A stretch of DNA of 64,000 nt from Pristionchus mayeri (GCA_036245805.1 BTRK01000001.1:32808758-32872757); one strand, 5' to 3'; counted from the first letter of the stretch, positions 33,169 to 46,189 are shown. Numbers and translations: made by a program. Notes: generated by a model from the sequence alone, not told the origin.

Positions 33169-36100
33169 CTTCTGGATTCTGAAGCTGAACGTCGCCGTGG
33201 GCTCGTCCTTGTTCACCTTGTAGTTCGTGTACGCCGTAGCCCGGATCGTTGCGCTTGCTACAATTTGCTCCATTTTGTCTTCAATCACGTCATTTGCCAA
33301 AACTAAAGTACTAACCACTCCTCTCTGGCGGCTGCAGCGGGTTGACGGCTGCTGCAGCAGCTTTGGATTGTTGATGTTGCTGGATCTGGTGCAGATTGTG
33401 CTGGTGCAGCTGTTGCATCGGCTGTTGCGGTATGACGCGACCGCTGCCCATGTCCACGTGGATCACCGGCTTAGTACGGAAGACCGTGGAGCGAGGCGAG
33501 AGCGGCGCCGTCGCCCGCTCCTCCTCGCGGTGTGGCGGCTGCAGCTGCTGCTCGCGCATCATACTGAATATTTTTTTCAGTTCTCATGAATATTACCAAA
33601 AAACTAAATCTGACCGAAGGTATCTATCATACCTTCCGGCGGGTCTCAATGTTGGCGTGCCGGGTCGCTTTTCTAGTTCCGAGATTCGCGACGATACAGA
33701 GCCCGTGGTGGGGAAGTTGGGTCGATAAATGGGCGTCGGGTTATGCAAGCTGCTGATTGACGACGATGAGGATACCTTCAATAGTACTGCTATCCTTCCT
33801 TGCCTTCCCATCTACATTGTACGACTAGTCTTTCCGTAGATATACTATAAGAGATTCACTATAAGAGAGGTCAGCTCACTCTTGCCAGTTGCTCCATCAC
33901 ATTGTGCCGCGGCTTGGGATGCGGTAGTCCGCTGGGCACACCGTACGACGACGCCTCGGACAGCGAGTCAGGAGAGGGCGAGTGTACGCCATTTGTTCGA
34001 GGCGCAGCCGACGTGGACTGCGAGTAGAGCGCGCCAAACGAGGATGCGAATGCAGATCGGGCGTATGGCGGCGGTGAGAACGCTTGGTCTTCGGTTGGAA
34101 AGCGGGCGCATCCGCCTGATACATAACATGTTTTGCTCGTATTGTCAGTTATTATCTCATTATGTGTGGGGTTGTATGATGAAACTCACTTCGTGTAGGC
34201 AGCTCTGCGACCGCTCTGTCGAGCGCGGCAAAGTTGGGTGCCGAGGAAGAGGAGGTGAGGAAGGGCGCCTGCCGAGAGGCGATCGAATCGGTGCGACGAG
34301 GCACCAGCGGAACCGCGGCTGCTGCAGAAGATGCTGCGGTGCTGCCTCCATTCCTGCTGCTGCCCGAGTCCGCAGGCGACTCCTTGAGTGCATTGAGCCG
34401 CTCCGCCGCGCTCATCGCTGTCGGAATGCGGCGCGAGGGCGGCGTCGGTGACGACGCACGAGCCAGCGTCGCCGTCCAGAACTCGTTCAGCTGCGGCGTC
34501 GTGCGGCCAGACTGCGCGTCCGCGCGGCTTACCGCGTCCGCGAGCAGCGAGCGCTCGCTGATCGACGTAGCCGACGAGGATTTAGGCAGCATCAGCGTGG
34601 CCGAGGTGGAGTAGCCCTCGGAGGGCGAGGCGGGACGCGAGCGGAAGTGCTGCTGAGCACGCTCAAACGACGACCTCCACTCATTAGTAGAGCGAGACAT
34701 GGTAGAGGAGGGCGATCGCTCGTAGATTAGGTCGTCTGGAAAAATGTCAGGTCTCAAATATCGTAGACTATTCGTTTTCGCACCTAGAACGCTGATGTCG
34801 AGCGGCTTGAGTGTAGTAGTCGACGAATAAGCGTCCGTCCAAGTTTCCTTGAACGAATACAACTATAATCCGTATGGTAGGTCACCGGCAAACCTGATTG
34901 GCTCCGCTGTTCGACGATCGCGGACTCTCGTCGGAAGGCGTGAAGTCGCTAGGTGTCGTGTACGGATCGGAACTGCCGTATGATCCGCCCGAGTGCCGAT
35001 CTAGGCTGCTGCTACCGTAGTCGGATCGATATTCGTCGCGCTGCATGAGCCAATGATCGATCAATACCATGATGGAATAACAGTATACCTGCTGGTGGTA
35101 AGGCGAGAAGGTCTGCTCCTGTCTGCTGGTAATCAGCGTGCGCTCATTGGGCAGTGCCTGACTAGATATGGAGCGGGAGAGGACCGAGGCGCGCGCAGAC
35201 GGATACCTATCGAGCCTTTCAATAAGGACGAGGTTAGGATAAGTAGTTTATGATTCACAAACAAGTATATAAAGTGGTATCAGTTGTATTATTTGGGCTT
35301 CCAAAAAGTACCGTACCTTTGTAGTAGATCAAAAAGAGCCGTTGATGAGGGCGGACTGCGCTCCTTTAGCACCCGTTGGTTGAAGGAGCGCTGGTACACT
35401 CCAGGCGAGACGTCTCTTACCACTTCCTGATAAGCGAAAATTTAACATTTAGCCGGATACATGAGAGAATGAGATAAATCGTTGGGGAAGTCATAGCTAT
35501 TCGTCTCTTCTACCGCAAAAAATATTGGTCCACTTTGAATCACTCTTGCCAATCAATCAATATTGGTTGAGAAGAGTATCAACAACAAAAAACATGATTA
35601 CAAACCTGATATGTGGGCGGATTGGCGTGCGATGCGGTCCTGGCAATAGTGCGGCTAGCGTAGGGCGGTGTCGATTCTCGCGGGGCTCGATTGGCAGAGG
35701 GGAAGGTCGAGTAGGCGGAGGAGGAGGATGAGGTGGAATAGCGGGGAGGAGAGGAGAAACGAGAGGGTTCGGCGGCAGAGGAAGGAGAAGAAGAAGAGTG
35801 CTGCAAGAAGAAGTCAAACGTGATGTGTGCTTGGACACAACAAGGATCACTCCACCGATCCATCATTGCCCCATCATTCACTGATAAATTGGAGAGTTGT
35901 CGTGTGCGTACCTCCACAAAGGATCGTCGGTGGTAGTCAGATGAGGAGGGAAAGGTGGGAAAGGTGGAGCGGGGATAGACACCTGAAACAGATGTGATGG
36001 TGGTAGGTCACGGTCGATATCAAGATGAGATCAGGCTGGCGACGAGGCGCTTCCTCTAGTGACACACGTGGCGCCTCGCTTCTGCATGCCTACGCACACA

Positions 36101-36250
36101 CTCATTCGCTCATCAAGTCCAGATGCGACGCTTTTTTATCCGCGAAATTGCATCAAGATCGCCGAGCAACATAGCAAAGCAAAACAACGTACCGTTCGAG
36201 GGGTGAGGAGGAGGAGGAGTGGGGGTCGGCGAGTGCCGTCCGTAGTGCAT
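33169..36250 (-). CDS. Ser/Pro-rich, largely disordered protein, unrecognised family
   Basis: Twelve minus-strand exons join with consistent phases: 36250-36193, 35982-35912, 35800-35606, 35426-35317, 35206-35089, 35040-34894, 34862-34784, 34735-34190, 34115-33880, 33775-33633, 33563-33316 and 33257-33169. They give 680 open codons. Codon third positions are mostly G/C in this frame only. The sequence is Ser/Pro/Tyr-rich, with segments such as SSSSSAYSTF and SSSSAPNF and short hydrophobic helices that could be linear binding motifs (TALFDLLQR, FAALDRAVAELP, NVMEQLAR). A Gln/His-rich stretch lies in the exon 33563-33316. No folded domain is visible. The frame is still open at 33169 (GTGACT donor), so the C-terminus is missing. 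The ATG at 36250 is the first possible start, but exons farther upstream may belong to it. A cytoskeletal or adhesion scaffold would fit, but that is speculation. Confidence 0.7.
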
Positions 36251-38857
36251 TCGATCGGCCGAGGTGTGGTGCGCAGAGATCGTCGACGAACAGGCACACA
36301 CTACGCGACCATCTGCAGCGAGTTACTGTACCAACGGGAAGTACAAGCGATCGATCGCGAAGTGATTTCATAATTGGGGTGACATTGCGAGAGAGAGTGG
36401 CGAGAGATACAGAGATAGAGAAGGTGGATGAGGCAGAGAGAGATGAGAGATATTGCAGTCCTGAGGGGAGCAGAGCGGACGAGAGTGTAATCGATTAGGA
36501 TAGAGGCCCTCGGGGGCTTCGACGATAAGCAAGCGAGAGAGCGTGCGGATCGCGGAGAGCGGACGGCGGGGGGAGCGGGCGAGTGGACAGGCGGGGGGAG
36601 CGGGAGGAGCGAGGTGTGTGTACGAGAAAGAGTGGACAGCTGACAGTGAGAGGGGGGATCGGGCTGCGGGTCTCTCGGTCGGACTCGGCGAGAGGAGCCG
36701 GGAGGAAGCCCGGGAGGAGGGAGGAGGTAACAGGAGGAGAGGAGGAGGCGAAAGGACAAGATCTCTCAATCAACTCGACTCATCTTCTCGCCCCCCCCCC
36801 CCCCCCCCCCCCGACGAGAGAAACAAAAAGTAGAGAAATGCTCGGGCACTGACGCAAGCGCGCAACTATATCCTTGTCCACCGGAAATCAATCACATTTA
36901 CGCGTCAACATTTCGCTATAGATCAGCAAAAATCGATAATCAAGCAATCGATCAGCGGCCAAAATGAGTCTGACGGCGCTAAACGAGTCTGCTGATTAAT
37001 GGGCAGGAACCTATCAGGGACGACGACTCGCTCGGTCAGAAGTTACAACACAGGGGAAAACGCTCGGAGAGGGAGATAGGGAAAGGGTGGAGGTGGAGGA
37101 GAGGAGGAAGAGGAGAGGGGGGGGGGGGCAAGGGAGTGAAAGGAAAGCCCCTTGGCGAAGAATAAGAAGCTGCAGCAAGAGGATGGGGAGAAACTAGAGA
37201 GGGTGGCGATAGCCACCAGGGGAGGGGATGAGTGATACCGACTGACCCCCCTTGGCGAGCGGCGCTTATCAACCGGGGTTGGCGCGATTCGAGTTTTCGT
37301 CGCTTCCCCTTTTTCGCACCTTCTTAGTGATCACGTAAAGTGCGAAATATGCAGAAGAATCCATTGATATTAGAGTTCGAGAATCGAGATACCGCGCTCT
37401 CTTCATTCTGCACACTTTCTCGAAATGCGACAAGTCTAGAGGATGTGGGAAATGACGAGACAATTACTCGAATTACGAACTCTAATCAATGCAATGCAAA
37501 GTTATGGAATTCGCGAGATTTCGCATCACTCACAAAGCAGACGGCGCAGTCATTCTTGGCTTTGCCTTTAAGCTAGAAAGTCATTCAACCGAGTCTCTGC
37601 ATAACGAATGGCAGAGAGGAAGAAGAGAAGGTGCTGAGGCAGAGCAAATCTCGGTTCTCGAAATTACCCGAGAAAAAATAGCGCTGGAATTTACAGCAAT
37701 GAGAAGACGGCAGGGCGTAGAGCGGCGTGGAGTTATTTCTCCGGCGGCAAAAACTGCGGCTCGTATAAAACTTCATTGGGCTCGTAGCAGCTTCCGGTCG
37801 GAACCTCATGACTCCTTCTATTTGCGCATGGGATTCCGGAATATATGCGCAGATCAAGTGAAATTCGAGACCATAATATTGGACCAAGTTGCGGCGAAAT
37901 GGAACGAGAGGGTGCATTCATAATCCCGCACTACTCGCTTGCAATAGGCCATCAAGCGTATGTACGACACAACAATTACAATACCTCTTACTCAATCAAT
38001 CAAGCAATATTTATCATATCCATGGTTTACATATATCAGATCTACCGCTAGATGAGAATGTGTCAGCAGTCACCGGTTGTCATAGGCCACCAGTGGGAGC
38101 CAATCCTCGGCATCTGCTTTGCAGAGATGCTTTTTGTTCGCGCCTCTCGCCTTGCGCGATATCCTCTCTCTACTTTCTTTCGTCATCTCTTCACGTGTGC
38201 GGTCGCCCCTCTCGTGTGAGAGCCCAAGTGTTAGCCAACAAACACAATCAGGAAGCGAAGCGGGAGGAAAAGAGAGAGAGAGAGAACGGAACGAGTAGAA
38301 GTTTCTAGAGATCGACGACCGCAAAAACTTTGATCGCCTCTGATTGTGAGAATAGTGAGAATGGTCTCTTCTCTTAATTCTCACGCATTCTGAACTTGCT
38401 GATGCACTCCAGTGGTGTACGATAAATAAACAGAATGCATCTAGTAAGCGGAAGTGAAAAAATATTGCGAACGATTCAAGGACGAACGTCCTCGGCAGAC
38501 CTCAGGTCTAAACAGCAGCAGCTGCTGCTACCCACAGCCCCTCAGGCAACAATAACACTCTGACTTAGAGAGTGGGTGCAGAAGCAAAAGCGAGGGTGGA
38601 ACGGATATCGTCGGAATGGTAAAAAGTCAGGAAAAGTGACGGTGAGATGAAGAGATCGAGAGAGAAAGAGGCAACGATAAATCCGCAAAGTGCGCGAAAG
38701 TTAGACGTGATCAGGAGGGGGCAGGTAGGGTCGAGAGAGAGAGAGGAAGGGATAGAGGGGAGAGAGACGGGAAGAGGATAAGAGACGACGTCCCTTTCCT
38801 TGTTGTAATAGTAGCAAGCCGAGTCAACTCTCTCCCTCTCTCGCCCAGGCGGGAGGG

Positions 38858-38922
<65 letters not shown>

Positions 38923-40069
38923 AAGTGTCCCTATCTCTCTGATCATCTCAGTCTCGGACATCTCATCAAAATGATGACTCTCGATGACTCTCCCTTCTCC
39001 CAATTTTCATGTTATATCTTCTCGGAATTACACGTAACGAAATACATAGGTCAAACAAGCACAAGGGAAGGACAGCCGATCACCGACCGTGATAAGTGAG
39101 CAAAAGTGACAGTATTGGCGGCTGTTTCAGCAAGAGAGAAGAGAAAGAAGGAAGAAAAAGGAGGCGGTGGAATGCGTCTCTCGAGAAAGACAAGAACGCT
39201 ACTGCTCTGCCAAGCATGCCGTCGCGGGCTGGTCAATTCATTAGGGAAGGTGAAACAACGCAACGAGCTGCGATTGGGGACGCAACGGAAAGGGGGAAAG
39301 AAAAGATACGAGAAAAAACGTGAGCCTAATTGTATTGAAGGAGCGTTCTCGAGCGCAAACTCGGCGAGCTTTGTCTTTGCGCGAGGGGTTGTTTACAGTG
39401 ATCTAGGAACGGCTTAGCAAGAAATGACTAACTTCATCTTATACAATCTCGCACCGCTCGATCGGTCTAGAGATTGCATGAAATAGAGGGATGGTAGCCC
39501 GAAAAATCGACTGTTTACACTGATCAAGAGGCGAATATCTCTCTCGAGTGAGCTTAGGAAGCCGAGAGGGGCTCCAAAATAGGTCCCTACTGTATTTTCT
39601 CGACAGTCGGTGAACACAACAAAGGAGTACTATTTATGGTCAAATGGCGATCATCCGGGATTGAAGAAAAAATGGCGCGCGAAATGCGCTGGAGATTCGT
39701 ATATGATTCAGAAGGCGGCGACGGCGCGTCAACATTGTCACCACCTGACAAATTTAGGGGAAATGCGAGAGGTTGGAGAGAAAGGAGAAAGGAGCGCGCT
39801 AGATTGCAGAGAAAGCAGTTTTCTGCCATGCTCATTCCATAACACATGTCGTAGTGAGGTAATTGAACCGGACGGGCTCAACTTATGATGGGCCAGTCCA
39901 ATCAGGCAGTAGAGTCCAGCATTTTCGAAAAAAAATTTTTAACGCGCAAACTGCGCGACGAAAAGGCTGCAGCATTTGAGCAGCAGCACGTTGAGGAAAC
40001 AGAGAGTGCGGGTTTTAAAAGTCAATAAATTACTGATAATTATCGATTAATTTTTAAAAACTACCGTAC
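36251..40069. other. Long non-coding interval (promoter or intron of the Ser-rich gene)
   Basis: Purine-rich plus strand, a 22-base poly-C run near 36791, a poly-G run near 37119 and a (GA)n microsatellite at 38863-38921. The open frames seen here are low-complexity or have no codon bias. Confidence 0.55.
38863..38921. repeat. (GA)n microsatellite
   Basis: A nearly uninterrupted GA dinucleotide run of about 58 bp. Confidence 0.95.
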
Positions 40070-41139
40070 CTCGATGGATCCCAGCACGAGCCGAGGCGAC
40101 AGCGTCTGCGGGAACTAGAATTTTAAAAATTATTAATTTAAATAAAAACTAAAAAAATATTTTTTCAATGGTACCCTTCTTTCATTTCAATAAACAACGT
40201 TATTCTCCGCATCGTTAACGGGTTGGCATAACGAGCTGCATGCTATGCGCTACGCCTCTTACAGCATTCATACAGCCAAAGAAAGAAATACTGTTCTGCC
40301 AAGCAAACAAACAGATCAACAGGAATAATAATCAGATTGCAATTATCACAGGAAAAACTATATTGGATACGCCTAACAGCTAGATCTAAAGTGTAAATAA
40401 ATATACAATAACAAATATTATTGCTCACCTTGGTCATGACCGGAGAGGCTAGACTGAAGCCCGGCTGCACCTCGAATGCAGAGCGCGGCGCTGAAAATAC
40501 AGTTTAAATTACTTAAAATACTTTGAGAACAGAAAGCGTAGTCCGTGGTGTGGTGGCGAGATTTACTACATTTGATTCTAAATATGCGCGAAACGCGGAG
40601 GAAAAAACGTTCCGCGAATATTTTCAGTCAAATGTACTAACGCCCGCCACCACACCACGGACTGCGCTTTCTGTTCTCACAGTAATTAACGTGTGCATTA
40701 TGTGATTTCCTGAGAGAATCAACTTATTCACAATAAAACTTTTCAACTTTTTCAAATGATGCTCTCAGACCATAGGTGGACCGGGGTTGAAGCTGGGAAA
40801 TGAATTCCGGCGGGGTCTATGGTCACAACTGGGGGGGGGGGGGGTGTAAGCAAATGTATTTCCCTGGTTTGGGGCTCCAAACCGGTAGGGTCTTGAAGCT
40901 GGCTTCAATGATGCCCATCTATGTCTCAGGCTACCGTATGCGATATCGTGAAATAACACATTTCCTGAATACATTTCATGCAGTTGTTGCTATTTTCGTA
41001 TGCGGCAACGATGTAAGATCACGGTGAGTGATGAAAGCCATTCCACTATTACTACCGTACTCACTTCTGGGCGATCGATCCTCCATCGCGGGCTTCTCGC
41101 CCAGGCTCAGCACTGATCGCGGAGAGGGAGGCGGTAGTT
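40070..41139 (-). CDS. Three minus-strand exons, Pro/Ser-rich, possibly upstream part of the Ser-rich gene
   Basis: The exons 41139-41065, 40490-40429 and 40114-40070 join in phase and read LPPPSPRSVLSLGEKPAM, PRSAFEVQPGFSLASPVM and FPQTLSPRLVLGSIE. The composition resembles the Ser/Pro-rich protein at 36250-33169. The last exon ends in phase 0, which would splice cleanly onto the phase-0 exons 35800 or 35426. I infer an alternative upstream transcript of that gene. The two later donors are GTGAGC and GTACGGTAG. The first exon needs a preceding exon ending in phase 1, which was not found. Confidence 0.5.
40523..40680. mobile_element. 158-bp MITE with 35-bp inverted repeats
   Basis: The left end, GAGAACAGAAAGCGTAGTCC, continues into GTGGTGTGGTGGCG and is repeated in inverse at the right end with two differences. 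It sits between the exons at 41065 and 40490. No other copy was noticed in the window. Confidence 0.7.
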
Positions 41140-41221
41140 CTGTAAGTTGATCTTTGATCTTTCATGTCTCTCAGTTCCAAACCCCTTCCTCTTCTCATCA
41201 AGCCATCTCTCTCACCTAGGT

Positions 41222-41400
41222 GCTCTGGTATGGTTTCCCTAGTAGGATCCTACTCATTTCCCTAGTAGGCTCCTACGTAGGATTCTAGTAGGGTGCAGAG
41301 TAGGAACCTACTGGGGTGTGCGCACTGAGTAGGATCCCAGTAGGGTGGAGAGTAGAATCCTACTAGGGTTTGAGTGGGATTCTACTGGGATGGCAGGCTC
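41222..41400. repeat. Cluster of AGTAGGATCCTACT palindromes
   Basis: Six to eight variants of the palindrome AGTAGGATCCTACT and of CTAGTAGGG are packed into 180 bp, beginning with CTCTGGTATGG. A second, inverted cluster lies at 45134-45347. Confidence 0.7.
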
Positions 41401-41869
41401 TTCCTTTGGCCTTGGATACTGTAAGTCAAATCGTCTTTCGGTGTCTACTACTGTGTGGAAACACTGGATATGCATTTTATTTCCAAATTTTCAACAACTG
41501 TATTTAAGGAATAGCACAAATTAGGAACAATGGGTAAGCTCACGGAACGAATTACACGTAAACGAACAATATACTTAACAATGAGAAAACAATCAAAGAA
41601 AATCTAACGAGATAAGAAAAGGGAATATATAGATGTCTTCTCACAGTGCCTCCTTGGGCATTCCAGTTGTCGATGCATCGAAGAGAGGCGAGAATCCCCC
41701 CGAGTAGTCGTTCGTCTCAGCTCTTGTGGTGGAGTCGTACCCGCTGTAATCAGGCATATCAATATTACAATTGCAAACATTTTTGCTACCCTAATCCCCA
41801 AATGAAAACACTAATGGATTCAGGGTACGCATTACGTTACATATAAATTGAAAGGAACGTGAAAGTAGT

Positions 41870-42910
41870 GAATATCACGCCTATCACGAGAGAATTGAGC
41901 CGGATAGAGCTAAAATGGGAATGGGAGCAAAAGTCAGAGTTGGGATTTTCATGAATTTAGGGTTCTCTAGGGATGTACCTTCGACCCCCAAAGCAGAAAA
42001 CCACATCTTGATTCCGGGCTCCATGGCACCGGGTTGGTCGTTCTGGTAGCTGTCTTTCAACGCGTTTATCTATCTTATGGTGCGTTTTAGAGATAAATCC
42101 TCCGAGCATGACCCCCATTTATTTTCCACGCTCTATCGAACTGTACAAACCAGAACTTATAATTTTGACTCTGAACAACGCTATATTCAGGGGTGCTTTT
42201 CTAAAAAGTGTAGGTAAAGATTCCGTTATGCTTTGAACGATGAATAGAGCTCGCCATGCTCTTTAAAATGAGTGGCTTGCGGTTAAAATATCTTACGACT
42301 GGGGTGAATTATGCGCTGTTCGAGAAGAAAAAGTGTTCGACAAGATTTGAAGTCTATTTCATTCCTTATTTCCACCGCCCCCATTATCTGTGAACAGTGT
42401 GGAATACAAATAAGAGATATTTGAAATGAGTTTCACGTAATACTTAATTGAAGGAGACTGAGTTTTTATTAACACCCAGTGAAACTCAATTTAATTTCGC
42501 ATCATCCGTCTTTCATTTTCATTCTACACTGCTCACAGATAATCGGCTGGTGGAAATAAGGAATGAAATGGACTTCAAATCATATCGAACGCTTTGAGAG
42601 GCATAACTCACCCCAGTCGTAAGATATTTTAACCGCAAGCCACTCATTTTAAAGAGCATGACGAGCTCTATTCATCGTTCAAAGCTTAAAGAAGGACTCT
42701 AAAACGCACCACAAGATAGATAAACGCGTTCAAAGACAGCTACCAGAACGACCAACCCGGTGCCATGGAGCCCGGAATCAAGATGTGGTTTTTCTGCTTT
42801 GGGGGTCGAAGGTACATCCTTAGAGCACCCTAAATTCATGGTAAACCCAACTCTGACTGTTGCTCCCATTCCCGCGGTCAGCTCGATTCTCTCGTGAGAG
42901 GCATGATATG
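41870..42910. mobile_element. 1.04-kb foldback (near-perfect palindrome)
   Basis: The left arm starts near AATATCACGCCTATCACGAG and the right arm ends with its inverse. Internal landmarks such as CCGGGCTCCATGGCACCGGG and ATCTGTGAACAGTG recur inverted at matching distances around a centre near 42440-42460. The arms differ by scattered substitutions. No ORF of note. This is probably a non-autonomous DNA transposon. Confidence 0.75.
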
Positions 42911-42972
42911 ACTCCCGTTTTATCTAATTTCTAGGGATCACACCCATACGTGTCCACGCCGGCGGCGAGTTC

Positions 42973-43796
42973 TGACCAACCCTGTGGGTCTGGGGTAATG
43001 CGGGACAAAGCTCAGATATGATACCCCACGTTATCTACAGTAACCCAGTATACATCATTCGACTACCGTAACCCTCATTACGGCCCTAAAAAAATCTGAC
43101 AGCTCTTAGTCTTCAGATGGGCCTCAGAAAATCTAAAATTTTCCATCTAATCAGGATTCCATCTAAAAATTCGGACGGCCCTCAGAACATTCCGACGATA
43201 TCCCTGATAGCCTTCTGAGGTCTAAAGAGGCCTTCGGAATATTTTGAGGGACGTCGCATGTCTCTGTGCACCTTCAGAATTTTCTTAGTGTGGTCTGCAT
43301 TTTTTGAGGGTTGTGAGAATTTTATGATGGCGTTTGAATGTCTATGTGGCCAATCAGTTTTTTGAAGGCCTCTCAGATTTTTTGAGCCTCTCAGAAATTT
43401 CTTCGAAAATTCCAACGGCCTTTAGAGAAATCCGACGGCTCCCATAAGAGTCCGATGAAGCTCCAAAATTTCTGAGGCTCTCAAAAAATCCGACGACCTT
43501 CAGAAAATTAATATGGACTTTTGAAAATTCCAAGGGCCCTCAAAAATTCTGATGGCCTCTTTAGACCTCAGAAGGCTCTCAGGGATATCGTTGGAATGTT
43601 CTGAGAGCCGATGGAATTTTTAGGCGGAATCCTGAATTTTTTGAGGCCCATCTGAAGATCTGAAGAGCTGTCAGATTTTTTTAGGGCCTTAATGAGGGTT
43701 ACGGTAGTCGAATGATGCATACTGGGTTACTGTAGATAACGTGGGGTATCATATCTGAGCTTTGTCCCACATTACCCCAGACCCGCAGGGTTCGTC
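42973..43796. mobile_element. 0.82-kb foldback with internal short repeats
   Basis: The arms CTGTGGGTCTGGGGTAATGC and inverse, then GATATGATACCCCACGTTAT and inverse, fold around a centre near 43370. The interior is made of degenerate repeats built on CCTCAGAAAATC-like words. It abuts the previous foldback with only about 60 bp between. Confidence 0.75.
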
Positions 43797-43944
43797 AAAA
43801 ATCCATGACCCCCACCCTTATGTCCCGCAGGGTTGGTCAGAGGCGAGAAAGTACGTTTTCTCGTGGAATGTCTCTTAAAGTGATATCAAAGTGACGTCGA
43901 ATAGAAGAAAATGGTTCCTAGGGACTAGTAACCCACTCGCTTTA

Positions 43945-44352
<408 letters not shown>

Positions 44353-44555
44353 CTGATATGCAAAAATAAAGTAAAATATGGTTTTCCAGACTAAGGATCA
44401 TGTTTCAAGGCTCAGTACTTTGTCTTAAGCCAATCTGGTCGTGCGAAGTAGTGTTTTTACCGAAATAAAATATAAAAAAATATTTCAAAAAATAAAAATA
44501 AGCCAAAATTAAATGAAAATGAACGAAAACGGAGCAAAATAGGTCAAAATATTAC

Positions 44556-44636
44556 CTGGAGTTTGCTGATGCCGATGTACGTCGGGCACGGCAGGCGAAA
44601 CTCGTTGGAGTTGTGCAGCGAGGGCGCGGAGTACAT
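44556..44636 (-). CDS. Single minus-strand exon upstream of the PRMT1-like exons
   Basis: A 27-codon exon begins with ATG right after a CTCCAG acceptor and ends at a GTAATA donor in phase 0. 25 of 27 third positions are G or C, so this frame is very likely real. It reads FRLPCPTYIGISKLQ near its end. It joins the next exon in frame only if the weaker acceptor before 44350 is used. No family recognised. Confidence 0.5.
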
Positions 44637-45133
44637 CTGGAGCCAGGGTAATTAACAGCGAAATCAAGCAAAAAGGATATAGTAATTAGTGCTTCGAAAA
44701 GACGCGGAATTCGAACGAGCGACGGCGGGAAAGTGAGCTGAGTACGGTCGGAAGGTGGTTGAGCACTGACTTTATTTTTACAATATGTTTCTAATTTCAC
44801 TAAACTTGCCTGAACTCGCAGTCATAAAATGTTGAAATATGGGCAATACGGAGCAATAATGCAATTCAAAAAGTAAGGGAAAAGATAAGTTTTTGAAATG
44901 ACGCAATCAATATATTTAGTCGCGGTTTGTAAAGAATATAGCCCTCAGCAATCCCTAATATTCATGTCAGAACAGCCCCAGGCGCCGTATGAGCACATTG
45001 GAAATGTAAAACAAATAAAAACAATGCTATCAGAGAATGAAAATCAATAATTCAGTTCAAACAACGCCGAGGCGCCTTGAAAGCGCACAACAACTTGTGC
45101 ACAAGTATTGTCCGTCACACGAAATGTGCACTT

Positions 45134-45347
45134 GGTTCCTAGTAGGGAAAATGAGTAGGGACCTACTGGGGATTTGCCTCTCCCCCTCTCCCTACCGACA
45201 GAGTAGGATCCTAGTAGGGATTACGCAGTAGGTTTCTAGTAGGGTCTTTTAGTGCTCCACTTACCGTACACAGAGTAGGTTCCTACTAGGGAATCGACCA
45301 AAATGACCAAATGAGTAGGATCCTACTGGGAAAACCATACCAGAGTG
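45134..45347. repeat. Second cluster of AGTAGGATCCTACT palindromes
   Basis: The same words as at 41222, in inverse order, ending in GGGAAAACCATACCAGAG. The two clusters lie about 4 kb apart as an inverted pair. Confidence 0.65.
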
Positions 45348-45642
45348 CGCCTAACACCGTTTCGCTCAATGTCTATTGAAGTAACGTGAGAGGTGCTTAT
45401 GTTGTATCTCAAAATTCACGCAAAATTCACCCATTGCAGCATATTTCGTGGGAAATTCTCGGGGTGAACTTCTACTTTTTTAAAGGAGTAATCGTCCAAC
45501 ACTTGTCGTTTTGCCTGCTTTTCATTTTCTCTAACCAACGAGAAAGTATGCCAAACGAAGAGATGAGGATTGCTCCTATTCAAGGAGCGAGGCTGCGGAA
45601 AGACTGCGGGCAGGGCAGACAAAGGCATGAAAGGCGAATGCG

Positions 45643-45733
45643 CTACTCCGTCAGTCTCCTTCGTTTTACACCTTCTCTCGCTGGTTAGAGAAAGCGAGAG
45701 AGCATGCGAACAGGGGAGAGTCAGACGAGTGCG
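45643..45733. repeat. Dispersed palindrome (CTCTCTCGC family)
   Basis: The right half, TTAGAGAAAGCGAGAGAGCA then GAGAGTCAGACG, matches 48725 almost base for base. The left half is its imperfect inverse. Confidence 0.6.
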
Positions 45734-46189
45734 CCTCGCTCACGTCCACGTGCTCACGTGCACGTCCAGAGATCCAGGCAAGAAATAATTACCCAGTCAC
45801 TGCCTAGCAACTATACACATACCAACGAAACAAGCACATTCATGCTGTCTTAGCCAACAATTCATCGCATAAACGTAAAGGCACATCCCGTTTTCGAGAC
45901 TGGGCTCGCGGGAGAACACCGCTGGATGAGTTCAAATTTTACGCACAATGAGATATAAATGTCACTTTAACTAAGAAAAACCTCATCATTTAAATAATTG
46001 AAGTAAAACCTTGAGTTCGCTATGACATAGCCAAAAGGCTAACCTACTCCCCTGGCTTTATCTTAACTGCTTAAAAAATAAAAAGCACTGACTGCTGCTT
46101 CTGCCGGGCGTCCTCTACCGGTATTCTTATAGTATTTTAATTAAACAAAATCTAATTACCTAAATAATTAATTTAAAAAATCCACTCAC

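Larger units (their letters stand above)
44637..46189. other. Interval with repeats between minus-strand exons
   Basis: It contains the second AGTAGGATCCTACT cluster (45134-45347), a dispersed palindrome (45643-45733), a fragment of the 49381 element (45868-45930) and a partial duplicate of the exon end at 46190 (near 46086-46122, donor mutated to GTCAGT). No coding seen. Confidence 0.5.

Noticed and set aside
32722..33318. 198-codon minus-strand ORF as an independent gene
   Set aside because: Only its first part (33257-33169) has coding-type third positions, and that part is an exon of the Ser-rich gene. The rest runs through the intron.
33882..34614. Arg/Ala-rich plus-strand ORFs
   Set aside because: They are shadows of the strongly biased minus-strand exons 34115-33880 and 34735-34190.
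36301..36852. Overlapping Ser/Pro/Leu-rich and Gly/Arg-rich ORFs on both strands
   Set aside because: A purine/pyrimidine-skewed low-complexity tract opens several frames at once, with no splice context or family match.
44556..44640. Alternative frame of this exon that would splice in phase to 46190 and to 44352
   Set aside because: It fits the phases of both neighbours but has poor third-position bias, while the ATG frame has G or C at 25 of 27 third positions. I kept the latter and left the junction open.
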